Assembly: GCF_008801925.2 (NCBI RefSeq)
Contig: NZ_CP062804.1
Coordinates: forward strand, 1,736,001-1,800,000
Direction: 5' to 3'
DNA from: Cupriavidus basilensis
Lineage (GTDB): Bacteria; Pseudomonadota; Gammaproteobacteria; Burkholderiales; Burkholderiaceae
DNA: 64,000 nucleotides
Shown here: one piece after another, positions 15,252 to 24,838 of the stretch
How the letters are laid out: every line of letters begins with the position of its first letter
Position numbering within the stretch: the first letter of the stretch is position 1
Translations under genes and position numbers: made by a program
The notes under the pieces: model-generated
The model's database searches: none
Told to the model about the DNA's origin: nothing
Seen by the model: only the letters and a program-made list of their open reading frames with translations

Positions 15252-16454
15252 ATGGACAAATGGAAGAGCGGCACCGATGCCCTGTTCATCTTGCTAGGGG
15301 CGATCATGGTGCTAGCCATGCACGCTGGCTTTGCGTTCCTGGAGCTGGGCACGGTGCGCAAGAAGAACCAGGTCAACGCACTGGTCAAGATACTGGTGGA
15401 TTTTGCGGTTTCCACGATCGCCTATTTCTTTATCGGCTACACCGTGGCCTATGGGGTTGAGTTCTTCACCAGCGCCCATGCACTGGCGGAAAGAAGCGGC
15501 TATGAGCTGGTGAAATTCTTTTTCCTGGCAACGTTTGCCGCCGCCATACCAGCGATTATTTCTGGCGGCATTGCCGAGCGCTCGCGCTTCAACCCGCAAC
15601 TGGTGGCCACCTTCGTGCTGGTGGGCCTGGTCTACCCCTTCTTCGAGGGCATTGCCTGGAACAACCGCTTTGGCGTGCAGGACTGGATCGCCTCGGTCGC
15701 CGGCGCGCCGTTCCACGACTTCGCCGGCTCCGTCGTGGTCCACGCCATGGGCGGCTGGATCGCGCTTCCCGCCATCTTGTTGCTGGGCGCGCGCCGCGGC
15801 CGCTACCAGAAAGACGGCCGCATCAGCGCGCACCCGCCCTCGAACATCCCGTTCCTGGCACTGGGCGCATGGGTGCTGGCGGTAGGCTGGTTTGGTTTCA
15901 ATGTCATGAGCGCGCAAACCGTCGACAAGATCAGCGGGCTGGTGGCCATCAACTCCCTGATGGCCATGGCCGGCGGCACGCTTGCCGCCTGGGCGGCCGG
16001 CCGCAACGACCCCGGCTTTGCCTACAACGGCCCGCTGGCCGGGCTGGTGGCGGTCTGCGCCGGCTCCGACCTGATGCACCCGCTGGGCGCCCTGGTCACC
16101 GGCGCCATCGCCGGCGCGCTGTTCGTCTACCTGTTCACGCTGGCCCAGAACAAATGGCATATCGACGATGTGCTGGGCGTCTGGCCGCTGCACGGGCTAT
16201 GCGGCGCGTGGGGCGGCATTGCCGCCGGCATCTTCGGCAGCCAGGCGCTCGGTGGCATCGGCGGCGTTTCGCTCGGCGCGCAGTGCCTCGGCACCCTCCT
16301 TGGCATCGCGATCGCCCTGGTGGGCGGCACCGTGGTCTACGGCACGCTCAAGAAGGTCGTGGGCATCCGGCTTGACGCTGAATCGGAATACAACGGCGCA
16401 GACCTGTCGCTGCATCGCATCTCCGCCACGCCGGAACGCGAAACCAACTGGTAA
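15252..16454 (+). CDS. amtB: Ammonium transporter (Amt/MEP/Rh family)
   Basis: 400 residues from the ATG at 15252, with AGAGGA upstream. About 11 membrane helices are predicted. The family signature is HDFAGSVVVHAMGG, whose second His is the first of the pore twin histidines. The second is in VWPLHGLCGAWGG. It conducts ammonium/ammonia across the inner membrane. No glnK (PII) gene accompanies it, unlike the usual glnK-amtB operon, so gating would depend on a PII protein encoded elsewhere. Upstream sigma-54 and NtrC-type sites indicate induction under nitrogen limitation. Confidence 0.94.
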   Translation: MDKWKSGTDALFILLGAIMVLAMHAGFAFLELGTVRKKNQVNALVKILVDFAVSTIAYFFIGYTVAYGVEFFTSAHALAERSGYELVKFFFLATFAAAIPAIISGGIAERSRFNPQLVATFVLVGLVYPFFEGIAWNNRFGVQDWIASVAGAPFHDFAGSVVVHAMGGWIALPAILLLGARRGRYQKDGRISAHPPSNIPFLALGAWVLAVGWFGFNVMSAQTVDKISGLVAINSLMAMAGGTLAAWAAGRNDPGFAYNGPLAGLVAVCAGSDLMHPLGALVTGAIAGALFVYLFTLAQNKWHIDDVLGVWPLHGLCGAWGGIAAGIFGSQALGGIGGVSLGAQCLGTLLGIAIALVGGTVVYGTLKKVVGIRLDAESEYNGADLSLHRISATPERETNW

Positions 16455-16463
16455 GGCACGGCG

Positions 16464-16492
16464 GCGCAAAGGGGATTCACGCCCTTGCGCCA
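16464..16492 (+). terminator. Stem-loop after amtB
   Basis: GGCGCAAAGGG and CCCTTGCGCC pair with one unpaired A and an 8-base loop. There is no T run, so it is a weak or factor-dependent terminator candidate 10 bp after the stop. Confidence 0.35.
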
Positions 16493-16690
16493 CCCCGACC
16501 CCACGCTCCCACGACCCATGGCCGCGAGTGGCGCGCTGCGCCCTGCGCGGCCATTTTGTGCTTGAACTTCCGCTCGCCGCGTAGCAATAATGCGTTGCCT
16601 GCCTTCGCGCTCCGCCCCCGACGCGTCCGGGCATCCGCTGCATGATGTTCGTTGCCTGTGTACCTGCCGAGCCAGCAAGGGAGAAACGCG

Positions 16691-17521
16691 ATGGATGCTA
16701 CAACGCTGCAGAAGTATCAGGATGTCGTCGTCGCCTATGCGACGGAAGTCGGGTTCAAGGTTCTCGCTGCCCTGGTCTTCTGGGTGGTTGGCCGGTGGCT
16801 GATCCACGTCGTGGTGCGCATGGTGCAGGGGTCCCTGACCAAGCAGAAGGTCGACCCGACCTTGCTGCGCTATGTCGGCTCCATCGTCACGGTGACCCTG
16901 AATATCGTGCTGATCATCGGGATCCTGGGTTACTTCGGCATCCAGACCACCAGCTTTGCCGCGCTGATCGCGGCGGCCGGCATCGCCATCGGCATGGCGT
17001 GGTCCGGGCTGATGTCCAACTTCGCGGCAGGCGCCTTCCTGGTGGTGCTGCGGCCCTTCAAGGTCGGGGATTTCGTCACGGTAGGCGGGATCACCGGGAC
17101 CGTCAGGGAGATCGGCTTGTTTGCCACCACGCTGGACACGCCAGACAATGTCCTGACCGTGGTCGGCAACAACAAGATTTTTGCAGACACAATCCAGAAC
17201 TTCAGCGCCAACCCGTACCGCCGGGTCGAGCTAAAGGCCCAGCTGGCCGGCAGCACCGACGTGGCGGCTGCCGCCACCCTGCTCAAGGCGCGGCTGGCCG
17301 CGCTGCCCAACGTTCTGGCCGAGCCGCCGCCTGATGTCGAGATTCTCGAGTTCACCCTGGTGGGGCCGGTGCTCGCGGTGCGTCCGTACTGCCATACCGA
17401 CCATTACTGGCAGGTGTATTTCGATAGCAACCGGGTGATCCGCGAGAGCTTTGGCGAGGCCGGCTTCGCCGCCCCGATGCCAGCCCAACTGGTGGTGCTG
17501 CAAAACAGCGCAGCCGCTTAA
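16691..17521 (+). CDS. Small-conductance mechanosensitive channel (MscS family)
   Basis: 276 residues from the ATG at 16691, behind AGGGAGAAACGCG. There are three membrane helices, at about 17-37, 55-78 and 84-115. The third is the Gly/Ala-patterned pore helix, running into AAGAFLVVLRPFKVGDFVTVGG at the start of the cytoplasmic beta domain, with TVREIGLFATTLDTPDN following. The length matches E. coli MscS (286). It opens under membrane tension to release solutes during osmotic downshock. The gene stands alone, converging on the exporter gene. Confidence 0.93.
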   Translation: MDATTLQKYQDVVVAYATEVGFKVLAALVFWVVGRWLIHVVVRMVQGSLTKQKVDPTLLRYVGSIVTVTLNIVLIIGILGYFGIQTTSFAALIAAAGIAIGMAWSGLMSNFAAGAFLVVLRPFKVGDFVTVGGITGTVREIGLFATTLDTPDNVLTVVGNNKIFADTIQNFSANPYRRVELKAQLAGSTDVAAAATLLKARLAALPNVLAEPPPDVEILEFTLVGPVLAVRPYCHTDHYWQVYFDSNRVIRESFGEAGFAAPMPAQLVVLQNSAAA

Positions 17522-17594
17522 CCGTGTATCGATGGGATGGCGCGGCCACGCTGAGCCAGGCCGCCCCGCTATCGTGGCACCACCTGCACCCGGA

Positions 17595-18815
17595 TCATTC
17601 GGTGCCGTGCACCGTCGCGCCTGAGCGGCCAAAGGCCCGCATCAGCACGGCGCCGGTGCCGCAAACGCCCATGACCACTGCCAGCGGCAGCGCGCTGCCA
17701 TCCCGCCAGAAGCTGACGGCCGCGCCGGCCAGGGTGCCCAGGGAGAATTGCAGCGTGCCCATCAATGCGGACGCGGTGCCGGCACGATGGCCTTGCTGGG
17801 CCATGGCCAGTGCCGAGGCATTCGGCAGGATGCAGCCGAGGCTGGCGATAAACACAAAGAAGCCCGTCAGCAGCACCGGCAGCGGCGCCAGGCCGGCGAG
17901 CACGGCCGCAGCCAGGGCAAGGCCGGCCAGGCACGGTGCAAGCAGCGCGCCGCGCAGGACGTGGTCCAGCGTGCGGTTGCGCACCAGGCGCGCGTTGAGC
18001 TGCGACATGCCGATCAGGCCCAATGCGTTGGCGCCAAACACGAAGCCGTAATGGGAGGGATCGATGCCATGCAACTCGATCAGCACGAACGGCGACCCCG
18101 CGATGTATGCGAACATGCCCGCCTGCGCGCAGCCGGCCGACAGCGAATAGCCGACGAAACCCCGATCTCGCAGCAACTCGCCGTAGTTCGAGAGCACGCG
18201 GCCCAGGCGCAAAGGCATGGCGCTGGCGTGGTCGAGCGATTCTTCCATGTAGCGGTGGACCACCCACAGGATCAGCAGGCTTGCGCCGCACAGCAACCAG
18301 AAGATGGCGCGCCAGCCGAATGCCGCCAGCACGGCGCCCCCGATGATGGGCGCCAGGATCGGCGCCAGCCCCATCACCAGCATCAGCGAGGAGAAGGCGC
18401 GCGCGGACTCATGGGCCTCCAGCCGGTCCCGAATGACAGCGCGTGCCATCACCATGCCTGCACAGCCGCCCAGGGCCTGCAAGAAACGCCACAGCATCAG
18501 CGCATCGACGTCACGCGCGAGCGCGCACCCGGCCGCGGCCAACGCATAGGCCAGAAGGCCGGCATACAACGGCGGCTTGCGGCCAAAGCGGTCGCTGATC
18601 GGGCCATAGAATGCCTGCCCCACCGCCAATCCGACCAGGAACGTCCCCAGCGTGAGCTGCACGCGGCCGATATCGACCCCGAGATCCCCGGCCAGCGCCG
18701 GGAAACTCGGCAGGTACATGTCAATGGAAAGCGGCGCCAGCGCGGTAAGCGAAGCGCATACCAGGAGCCAAAGCGGAAAGCGCCCGGATTGCGGGGCGCG
18801 GGTGGAGCGGGTCAT
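17595..18815 (-). CDS. Bcr/CflA family drug-resistance MFS transporter
   Basis: 406 residues from the ATG at 18815 (AGGAAG upstream), with 12 predicted membrane helices. Bcr/CflA features include the N-terminal LAPLSIDMYLPSFPALA and YGPISDRFGRKPPLY (MFS motif A), plus MARAVIRDRLE and MGLAPILAPIIGG in the first half. It is predicted to be a proton-driven exporter of drugs or metabolites at the inner membrane. A much longer open frame extends upstream but its extra part has no MFS character. A 19-bp dyad at 18918-18936 may be its operator. Confidence 0.92.
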   Translation of the reverse strand: MTRSTRAPQSGRFPLWLLVCASLTALAPLSIDMYLPSFPALAGDLGVDIGRVQLTLGTFLVGLAVGQAFYGPISDRFGRKPPLYAGLLAYALAAAGCALARDVDALMLWRFLQALGGCAGMVMARAVIRDRLEAHESARAFSSLMLVMGLAPILAPIIGGAVLAAFGWRAIFWLLCGASLLILWVVHRYMEESLDHASAMPLRLGRVLSNYGELLRDRGFVGYSLSAGCAQAGMFAYIAGSPFVLIELHGIDPSHYGFVFGANALGLIGMSQLNARLVRNRTLDHVLRGALLAPCLAGLALAAAVLAGLAPLPVLLTGFFVFIASLGCILPNASALAMAQQGHRAGTASALMGTLQFSLGTLAGAAVSFWRDGSALPLAVVMGVCGTGAVLMRAFGRSGATVHGTE

Positions 18816-19202
18816 CGAAACTTCCTGAGGAACAACTAGGCGGCCGGGATGGCCACCGGCGCCCAATGCGTCAGACTGGCTAACGGCGCAGCGGCACGGG
18901 AGCGGCCAAAGGCGTAATTGTTGCATAGCGTAACAAGCCGCGCACTCGGCATGCCGCGCGGCGATGATGCAGGCGCACGTCCGACCGGGCGCGCGCAACT
19001 GTGATGACAGGCCTGACGGTACCGCGGCATTGCGGCGATTCGGGCCTCGCTTCGCCGCGAAGTGGAGGAGTGCGTGGCTTTCAACGGCAGCGACGCCAAG
19101 GGTACAATGCCAGCCTGTCGGCCGCCCGAGGCGGACGATCACGCAGCCCGACGCACCGCGGGAGCCCACCCGATGGTGCGGTTCCCGGCAACGTTTTCCT
19201 GC
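18816..19202. other. 387-bp divergent intergenic region with a 19-bp dyad
   Basis: No gene is supported. TTGTTGC (18918-18924) and GTAACAA (18930-18936) form an inverted repeat with one mismatch and a 5-base centre, about 105 bp upstream of the exporter gene. The rest is unremarkable GC-rich sequence that should contain both promoters. Confidence 0.45.
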
Positions 19203-19784
19203 ATGAGAACAAGATACAAACTGCTTTCTGTCTGTTTTGCCCTGGCCGCCGGCGCGGCTAGTTTGCCGTGGGCGCAGCGTGCCCATGCGGCACCAGCCCC
19301 AGCCAGGGCCGCTGCCTCCGCGCCTGCCCCCGTGGTGGTGGACGAGGCCGATGCCCTGGCGCAAATGCTCAAGGGCGCTGCCACGGGCCAGAACACCGGC
19401 GCGGCGGGCGTGCCTGAATTGCTGCGCAATACCGCCCGCCCCGACAACATATTGTCGCGCGCTTGCCGCCAGCTCAACGATGCCCTGCCCATCGAGATCG
19501 ATGGCGAGACACGCTTGCGCCGCTGCCAGTCGGTCCCTGGCAAACATATCCTGTTCCAGCTGGAGCTGACCAAGTACCGGGGCCCCATGCTGGACCTCGC
19601 CAGCTTCGAGCTCAGCTACGCCGCGCCGCTGCAGCGCAATATCTGCGCGAACCGGGACGTTGAAATCCTGACCAAGCTGGGCATCAGCATGATGTTCCGC
19701 TACATGACGCGCAACGAGCGCGGCGAGCGTCGCGTTGGCGACGTCTACATCAACGCCCCCATCTGCGCCACAGCACTGCGCTAA
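19203..19784 (+). CDS. Secreted protein of unknown function
   Basis: 193 residues from the ATG at 19203 (MRTRYKLLSVCFALAAG). The signal peptide is cleaved after AQRAHA (about residue 28). An Ala/Pro linker (about 29-45) precedes a globular region of about 145 residues with four cysteines (ACRQL, RRCQS, NICAN, PICAT), which could form two disulphides in the periplasm. A motif such as LFQLELTKYRGPMLD and IEILTKLGI-type strands suggest an alpha/beta fold. No family was recognised. It converges on opgH across a stem-loop. Confidence 0.7.
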   Translation: MRTRYKLLSVCFALAAGAASLPWAQRAHAAPAPARAAASAPAPVVVDEADALAQMLKGAATGQNTGAAGVPELLRNTARPDNILSRACRQLNDALPIEIDGETRLRRCQSVPGKHILFQLELTKYRGPMLDLASFELSYAAPLQRNICANRDVEILTKLGISMMFRYMTRNERGERRVGDVYINAPICATALR

Positions 19785-19828
19785 GTCCTTCCGGCCCGAT
19801 CTGGCATTCCTGCCGGGATGCCGGGCCT

Positions 19829-19862
19829 TGCCTCCGGGAGCAGGCGCACAGGCTCCCGGGCA
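19829..19862. terminator. Stem-loop between convergent genes
   Basis: CCGGGAGC (19834-19841) and GCTCCCGG (19852-19859) pair perfectly, with extra outer pairing. There is no T run in either direction. It lies between the unknown secreted protein gene and the end of opgH and may serve both as a factor-dependent terminator. Confidence 0.4.
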
Positions 19863-19871
19863 TGACGCTAC

Positions 19872-22424
19872 TCAGGCGAGCCTTGGACGCAACGGCACCA
19901 CGTTGGCCGCGCGCCGGGGCAGCACACGGGTTTCTTTCCACCGCGCGTGCGCCTGCGGTGAACCCCATACCAGTCCATGCAACTGGGCGAGCGCAAAGGG
20001 ATCGCCCAGCAACAGGTGTTTCTGGGCCGCCGACAGTGCGTCAGGGCCGGCGGTGAGGGCCTGTTGCACCAGCGCGGCGTGCTCGGCTTGCGTAGCCTGT
20101 GGCTGCACCACGCGCGGCGACGCGGTCGCGCACATCAGCGCATTGGTCACCGGGTCGACCACGGCGTCGATAAATGCCGGCGGCTCTCCCGCTGCCTCCA
20201 CGTGCTTCTGCATGGCCACCATCTCGCGCGGGGGCGTGGCCTCTTCCGGCGTCACGAACAACCTGGCTCCGCGCAGCGCGCGGCCCAGCGAGACCCGCGA
20301 CAGCCAGACCGAAAGCGGAATCGAGCATACCAGGGAGCCTACGATCGGCAGCAGCCACCAGACAAAATTCGGGTCCAGCCACAGCACCAGCCCGCCCCAG
20401 GCCAGGCCCAGCAAGGTGTGCATGCCGTGGCGGCGGAACGCCTCGCCCCAGGTGGTCTGCGCATCCTCTCGCGGCGGCGACTTCCAGGTAATGCCCCAGC
20501 CGCTATAGGCCGCCACCACGAACTTGGTGTGAAACAGCATCCGGACCGGGGCCAGCAAGGCCGACATCACGACTTCGATCAGCATCGACAGCACCAGCCG
20601 CAACGGCCCGCCATAGTTGCGCGAGTCCTTCATCAGCAGCAACACGCTGGCGATCTTGGGCAGGAACAACAGTGTGGCGGTCGCCGAGAACAGCGCCAGC
20701 GCCTTCTCGGGATGCCATTCCGGCCAGGTCGGGAACAGCTGGTAGGGCTGCGTGAAGTACTCCGGCGGCACCAGTGCGTGCTTGGCCAGCATGATGGTGG
20801 ACAACACCAGGAACAGGAACCACAGCGGCGCCGACAGATAAGCCATCACGCCGGTGAGGAATACTGCGCGGTGCACGGCGTGGAAGCCCTGCTTCATCCA
20901 CAGGCGGAAGTTCATCAGGTTGCCTTGGCACCAGCGGCGATCGCGCTTGACCTCATCGAGCAGGTTCGGCGGGAGTTCCTCATAGGAGCCCTCCAGGTCA
21001 TAGGCAATCCATACGCCCCACCCGGCCCTGCGCATCAAGGCGGCCTCGACGAAATCGTGCGAGAGGATTTCCCCTGCCAGCGGGCCCTTGCCGGGCAGCG
21101 GCGCCAGCGCGCAATGCTCCATGAACGGCTGGATGCGGATGATGGCGTTGTGGCCCCAGTAGTGCGATTCGCCGAGCTGCCAGTAATGCAGGCCGGCGGT
21201 AAACAGCGGTCCGTACACGCGCGTGGAAAACTGCTGCACGCGCGCATACATGGTCTCGCGGCCCACGGCCAGCGGCGCGGTCTGGATGATGCCAGCGCCC
21301 GGATTGCCTTCCATCAGCTTGACCAGCGTGGTCAGGCACTCGCCGCTCATCACGCTATCTGCGTCCAGCACCACCATGTAGCGATAGGCGCTGCCCCAGC
21401 GGCGGCAGAAGTCCGCCACGTTGCCGGTCTTGCGCTTGACGCGATGGCGGCGCCAGCGGTAGAAGATCCGGCCAAAGCCGTTGACCGCGCGGCAGGTTTC
21501 CATCCACGCATCGGTCTCGGCGGTACGCAGGTCCGGGTTGCCGCTGTCGGACAGCACGAAGAAATCGAAGCGCGCCAGCTCGCCGGTACGTTCCATCGAC
21601 TCATAGGTCGCGCGCAGCCCGGCAAATACGCGAGTCACGTCCTCGTTGCAGATCGGCATGATGACCGCTGTGCGCGCCTGCTCGGCAATGGGTCCATCCA
21701 CCGCGGCTGAGCGCGAGATCAGATGGCGGTCGCCGCCTTTGGCCAGCACCAGGAAACCCATCATGGCAGTCCAGAACCCGGCCGACACCCACGAGAACAG
21801 GATGGCGAAGAGCGCCAGCACGGCGATCTCGAGCGGATCGGTGCCGTGATAGGGCAGCACCTTGGTCATGAAGTAAGTCGCCAGCGCGGTCTGCCCGGCT
21901 ACCAGGCCAAGCAGTACCCATCGACGGTGCTTGCCCGCCGGGTGCCATTTGCCCTCGGCATCGGGGCCGTCATGCAACGTGTCCCAGGTCTCCGGCACTG
22001 GCGGGCGGCCCAGCATGCGCCTGCCGAGGTTGCGCAGGAAGCCGGTGACGATGTGCGGAGGCCATGCCCGCGGCACCATGGATGCGCGTTTGGGTGCGGG
22101 GCCGGTGTCGATATGCACGGTGCCGTCCGCACGACGCTGCACCAGCGGTTCGCCCGACACCTGCGGCGCGCCATAGGCTAGGTTGAGGCGGCGCCCCACC
22201 GAGCCGTAGGACGGCCCCGCCGGGGATGGCTCGCCGTCCTTGGCCGCGAGTGTGCGCTGCAGCAGATGGATGGCCGACTCCGTGTCGGCGGCGTCGCTGC
22301 CAGCGACGTTGTCAAGCAGCTCGCGACGCTGGTCGGGCGAGACAGGAACGCGATCGAGATAGCGCTCGCATGCCGCCGCCGGAGCGGCGCGCCGCTTCAG
22401 CCTGGGGGTAAGATGTAGCTCCAC
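19872..22424 (-). CDS. opgH: Osmoregulated periplasmic glucan glucosyltransferase OpgH (MdoH)
   Basis: 850 residues, near the usual length. It starts at a GTG inside the end of opgG (28-bp overlap). An N-terminal cytoplasmic region (about 1-145) precedes membrane helices, followed by a family 2 glycosyltransferase domain (about 250-520) with MPICNEDV, the DAD of VVLDADSVMSG and the RRWCQGN motif, then a cluster of C-terminal helices. It elongates the beta-1,2 glucan backbone from UDP-glucose and moves it across the inner membrane. Translation is probably coupled to opgG. Confidence 0.95.
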   Translation of the reverse strand: MELHLTPRLKRRAAPAAACERYLDRVPVSPDQRRELLDNVAGSDAADTESAIHLLQRTLAAKDGEPSPAGPSYGSVGRRLNLAYGAPQVSGEPLVQRRADGTVHIDTGPAPKRASMVPRAWPPHIVTGFLRNLGRRMLGRPPVPETWDTLHDGPDAEGKWHPAGKHRRWVLLGLVAGQTALATYFMTKVLPYHGTDPLEIAVLALFAILFSWVSAGFWTAMMGFLVLAKGGDRHLISRSAAVDGPIAEQARTAVIMPICNEDVTRVFAGLRATYESMERTGELARFDFFVLSDSGNPDLRTAETDAWMETCRAVNGFGRIFYRWRRHRVKRKTGNVADFCRRWGSAYRYMVVLDADSVMSGECLTTLVKLMEGNPGAGIIQTAPLAVGRETMYARVQQFSTRVYGPLFTAGLHYWQLGESHYWGHNAIIRIQPFMEHCALAPLPGKGPLAGEILSHDFVEAALMRRAGWGVWIAYDLEGSYEELPPNLLDEVKRDRRWCQGNLMNFRLWMKQGFHAVHRAVFLTGVMAYLSAPLWFLFLVLSTIMLAKHALVPPEYFTQPYQLFPTWPEWHPEKALALFSATATLLFLPKIASVLLLMKDSRNYGGPLRLVLSMLIEVVMSALLAPVRMLFHTKFVVAAYSGWGITWKSPPREDAQTTWGEAFRRHGMHTLLGLAWGGLVLWLDPNFVWWLLPIVGSLVCSIPLSVWLSRVSLGRALRGARLFVTPEEATPPREMVAMQKHVEAAGEPPAFIDAVVDPVTNALMCATASPRVVQPQATQAEHAALVQQALTAGPDALSAAQKHLLLGDPFALAQLHGLVWGSPQAHARWKETRVLPRRAANVVPLRPRLA

Positions 22425-23980
22425 GTCTCGGATAGGGTTGTATTGCCGTTGCGAAGATAGCCGCGCAATTCGACCGGTTTGTTCTCGTCCTTGCGGCGCA
22501 CGACCATGGTCATGCGCCAGCCGCCGGTGGCCGCATTGCGTTGCGTCGAAGTGTTCAGCAGCTCCCCGTTGCTGTCGGCCGAGATCACCGGATCGATCCG
22601 GGTATCGGCGGCCAGTTTCTTGAAGGCCGGGCCTTCAAAGTCCACCACCAGCGAAAAACTGGTGTCGTCCTGCTTGCGGCTCAGGCCCTGGCCACGCCGC
22701 GTTTGTGTCACCCACGACAGTGGCGGCTGTTTCTCGCCGTCCTTCTGCCACAGCAGGCGATATTCGAAATCAAAAGGTTGCTTGGGCTTGGGCGGGGTGT
22801 CAGGCACCCAGTACGCCACGATGTTGTCGTTGGTCTCGTCCGGGGTCGGGATCTGCACCAGCTCGACCCGGCCCGAGCCCCAGTTTCCTTTGGGCTCCAC
22901 CCAGGCGCTCGGCCGCCGCTCGTACCACGCGCCAATCTCCTGGTAACTGCTGAAATTACGATCCCGCTGCATCAGGCCAAATCCTTGCGGATTGGTCGCG
23001 GCGAACGAGGTCACCAGCAGGCGCTTGGGATTGCTCAGCGGGCGCCACAGCCACTCGCCCGTGCCGAGCTGCACCGAGAGGCCATCTGAGTCATGCACCT
23101 CAGGTCGGTAGTCCGGCACCGACGATGGCTGGTTCTCGCCAAAGAGGTACATGCTGGTCAGCGGTGCCAGGCCAAGCTTGGTGACGTTCTCCCGCATGAA
23201 CAAGCGCGACTTCACCTCCATGACCGTCTCCGTGCCTGGCCGGATCACGATCCGGTATGCCCCGCTCACGCGGCGCGAGTCCATCAGCGCATAGATGGTC
23301 AGTTGCTTGTCCGCCGGCGATGGCCGCTCGATCCAGTACTCCACGAAGCGCGGGAACTCTTCACCGGAATTAAGCCCGGTATCCACGGCCAGGCCCCGCG
23401 CCGACAAGCCATACCACTGGTCCTTGCCCAGCGCGCGGAAGTAGCTGGCGCCCAGGAAGGAAACGACTTCGTCCTTGCCCTTGGTGCTGTTAAGCGGATA
23501 GAGCACGCGGAAGCCGGCAAAGCCAAGCGTCTTGAGCTTGCTGGTATCGACCTTGTGCGGCCCGTAGTTGAATGCGGCCGGATCGAAGCGGATCTCGCGG
23601 GCGCTGCCGCTCACCACTTCATTGATGCGCACCGGCTGGTCGAACACCATGCCTTCATGAAAAAAGGAGAGCTCGAACGGCAGCTTGGCATTGCGCCACA
23701 GATAACGCTCAGGCTTGTACTCGATCTCGCGGTAGCGCTCGTACGGCAGCTCACGCAGCTCGCGCGGCAGATTCTGCGCGGGTGCTTTGTAAGGACTTGC
23801 GGCGAGCTGGCGCGCGCGCGCCGCCACGGTGTCGAAGTCGAACGCGTGCGCCGCCAGGGCACACAGCGCCAGCATGCCGCCGCACAACCATCTGCCGAGG
23901 CGAAGTGCGCCTGTATTCGCAGGCGCCATTGCACGGCGCTGGATAAATTCGACGGTCGGCAAGGTAACGGTTTCGGACAT
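22397..23980 (-). CDS. opgG: Periplasmic glucan biosynthesis protein OpgG (MdoG)
   Basis: 527 residues. A signal peptide (WLCGGMLALCALAAHA) is cleaved near residue 46, just before FDFDTVAARARQLA, the conserved beginning of mature OpgG. Further family sequence is YERYREIEYKPERYLW and FPRFVEYWIERP. OpgG acts in the periplasm on the glucan backbone made by OpgH and is needed for osmoregulated periplasmic glucans. An alternative start at Met18 is possible. The gene is first in the opgGH operon. The 858-bp region upstream carries its promoter. Confidence 0.95.
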   Translation of the reverse strand: MSETVTLPTVEFIQRRAMAPANTGALRLGRWLCGGMLALCALAAHAFDFDTVAARARQLAASPYKAPAQNLPRELRELPYERYREIEYKPERYLWRNAKLPFELSFFHEGMVFDQPVRINEVVSGSAREIRFDPAAFNYGPHKVDTSKLKTLGFAGFRVLYPLNSTKGKDEVVSFLGASYFRALGKDQWYGLSARGLAVDTGLNSGEEFPRFVEYWIERPSPADKQLTIYALMDSRRVSGAYRIVIRPGTETVMEVKSRLFMRENVTKLGLAPLTSMYLFGENQPSSVPDYRPEVHDSDGLSVQLGTGEWLWRPLSNPKRLLVTSFAATNPQGFGLMQRDRNFSSYQEIGAWYERRPSAWVEPKGNWGSGRVELVQIPTPDETNDNIVAYWVPDTPPKPKQPFDFEYRLLWQKDGEKQPPLSWVTQTRRGQGLSRKQDDTSFSLVVDFEGPAFKKLAADTRIDPVISADSNGELLNTSTQRNAATGGWRMTMVVRRKDENKPVELRGYLRNGNTTLSETWSYILPPG

Positions 23981-24838
23981 GAAAGCCAGTGACGGGCGTA
24001 GTTGGACGGTTGAGATCGATCAAGCACCGCAGCAAAAGGCGGGCCACCATGCGAGCGGGATGACGGAAGCAACGGCGGGATGCCGGCCAGCGCGAATCCT
24101 GGGGAAACTGTAGGGGATCTCGCTGCGCATCGTTTTTGACTTGGTGCTGACCTGGTGTCTGGATGTATCGAGGCGTATCCGACTTGCTGCAATGCGCAAT
24201 AAGACCTTAACAATTCGAGACGAAGAAGTCACGTTTCGATCACGCAACGTTTGCAACAATTTGAAACCCCAGCCATCCCGAGGCCGCTTTCCGCGCGCCG
24301 CCCAAGCCCAGGCGTCACATTGGGCATGCCGTCGAATCATCGCCTGGTGCCTCGCAGGGCACGTTCCGGGCACAGCCGTTTCTTCAGCGATTCCCCCCTA
24401 CGGCGCCACCACGCATGAGCAAGGCGGAAGGCGAACATCGGCACCTGCCCTCGCGCCGCTGTGCCATGTTTCCTAGATAGGGGCAGCCCCCGAATCTGCA
24501 ACGCTAGAATACGGATCGCACGCCGTCAACGTGCGTGGCGAGCACGTGCGCAGCACTGGAACGGCGCATAGCGCACCTGCAAAATCGTGCACTGCACTGG
24601 AATCATGCGGATGGGGTCCGCCGCGCCCAAAAAAAGAGAGGCCGTAGCCTCTCGATCGGGTTCCGCCTCGATGCCAGTCCCCCCGGATGGCGCATGGCGC
24701 CGCTGGACATCGGTACCCGGGAGCGCCGCACCGCGCGCTTCACGCGCGACGCAGGGCTCACAGGCGGCGTGGCGAACTAGCTCGGCAGCAAGCGAGCGCA
24801 CCGGCGCGCCGCTGCCCGTCGCCTTTCACTAGCGGCGC
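23981..24838. other. 858-bp gene-free region upstream of opgG
   Basis: Several short open frames occur on both strands, but none has a ribosome binding site, signal peptide or family resemblance. The left part (about 24120-24280) is more AT-rich and probably holds the opgG promoter, giving a long leader. The right part holds a leftward terminator at 24629-24653. Low-abundance RNAs cannot be excluded. Confidence 0.5.
24629..24653 (-). terminator. Rho-independent terminator, leftward
   Basis: GAGAGGC (24636-24642) and GCCTCTC (24647-24653) form a 7-bp stem with a CGTA loop. On the leftward strand it is followed by seven T. It is 186 bp past the stop of the small secreted protein gene, whose transcript it probably ends. 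Confidence 0.75.

Noticed and set aside
17595..19547. 650-residue version of the Bcr/CflA transporter
   Set aside because: The first 244 residues have no MFS or membrane character, and the ATG at 18815 has its own ribosome binding site and a normal N-terminus.
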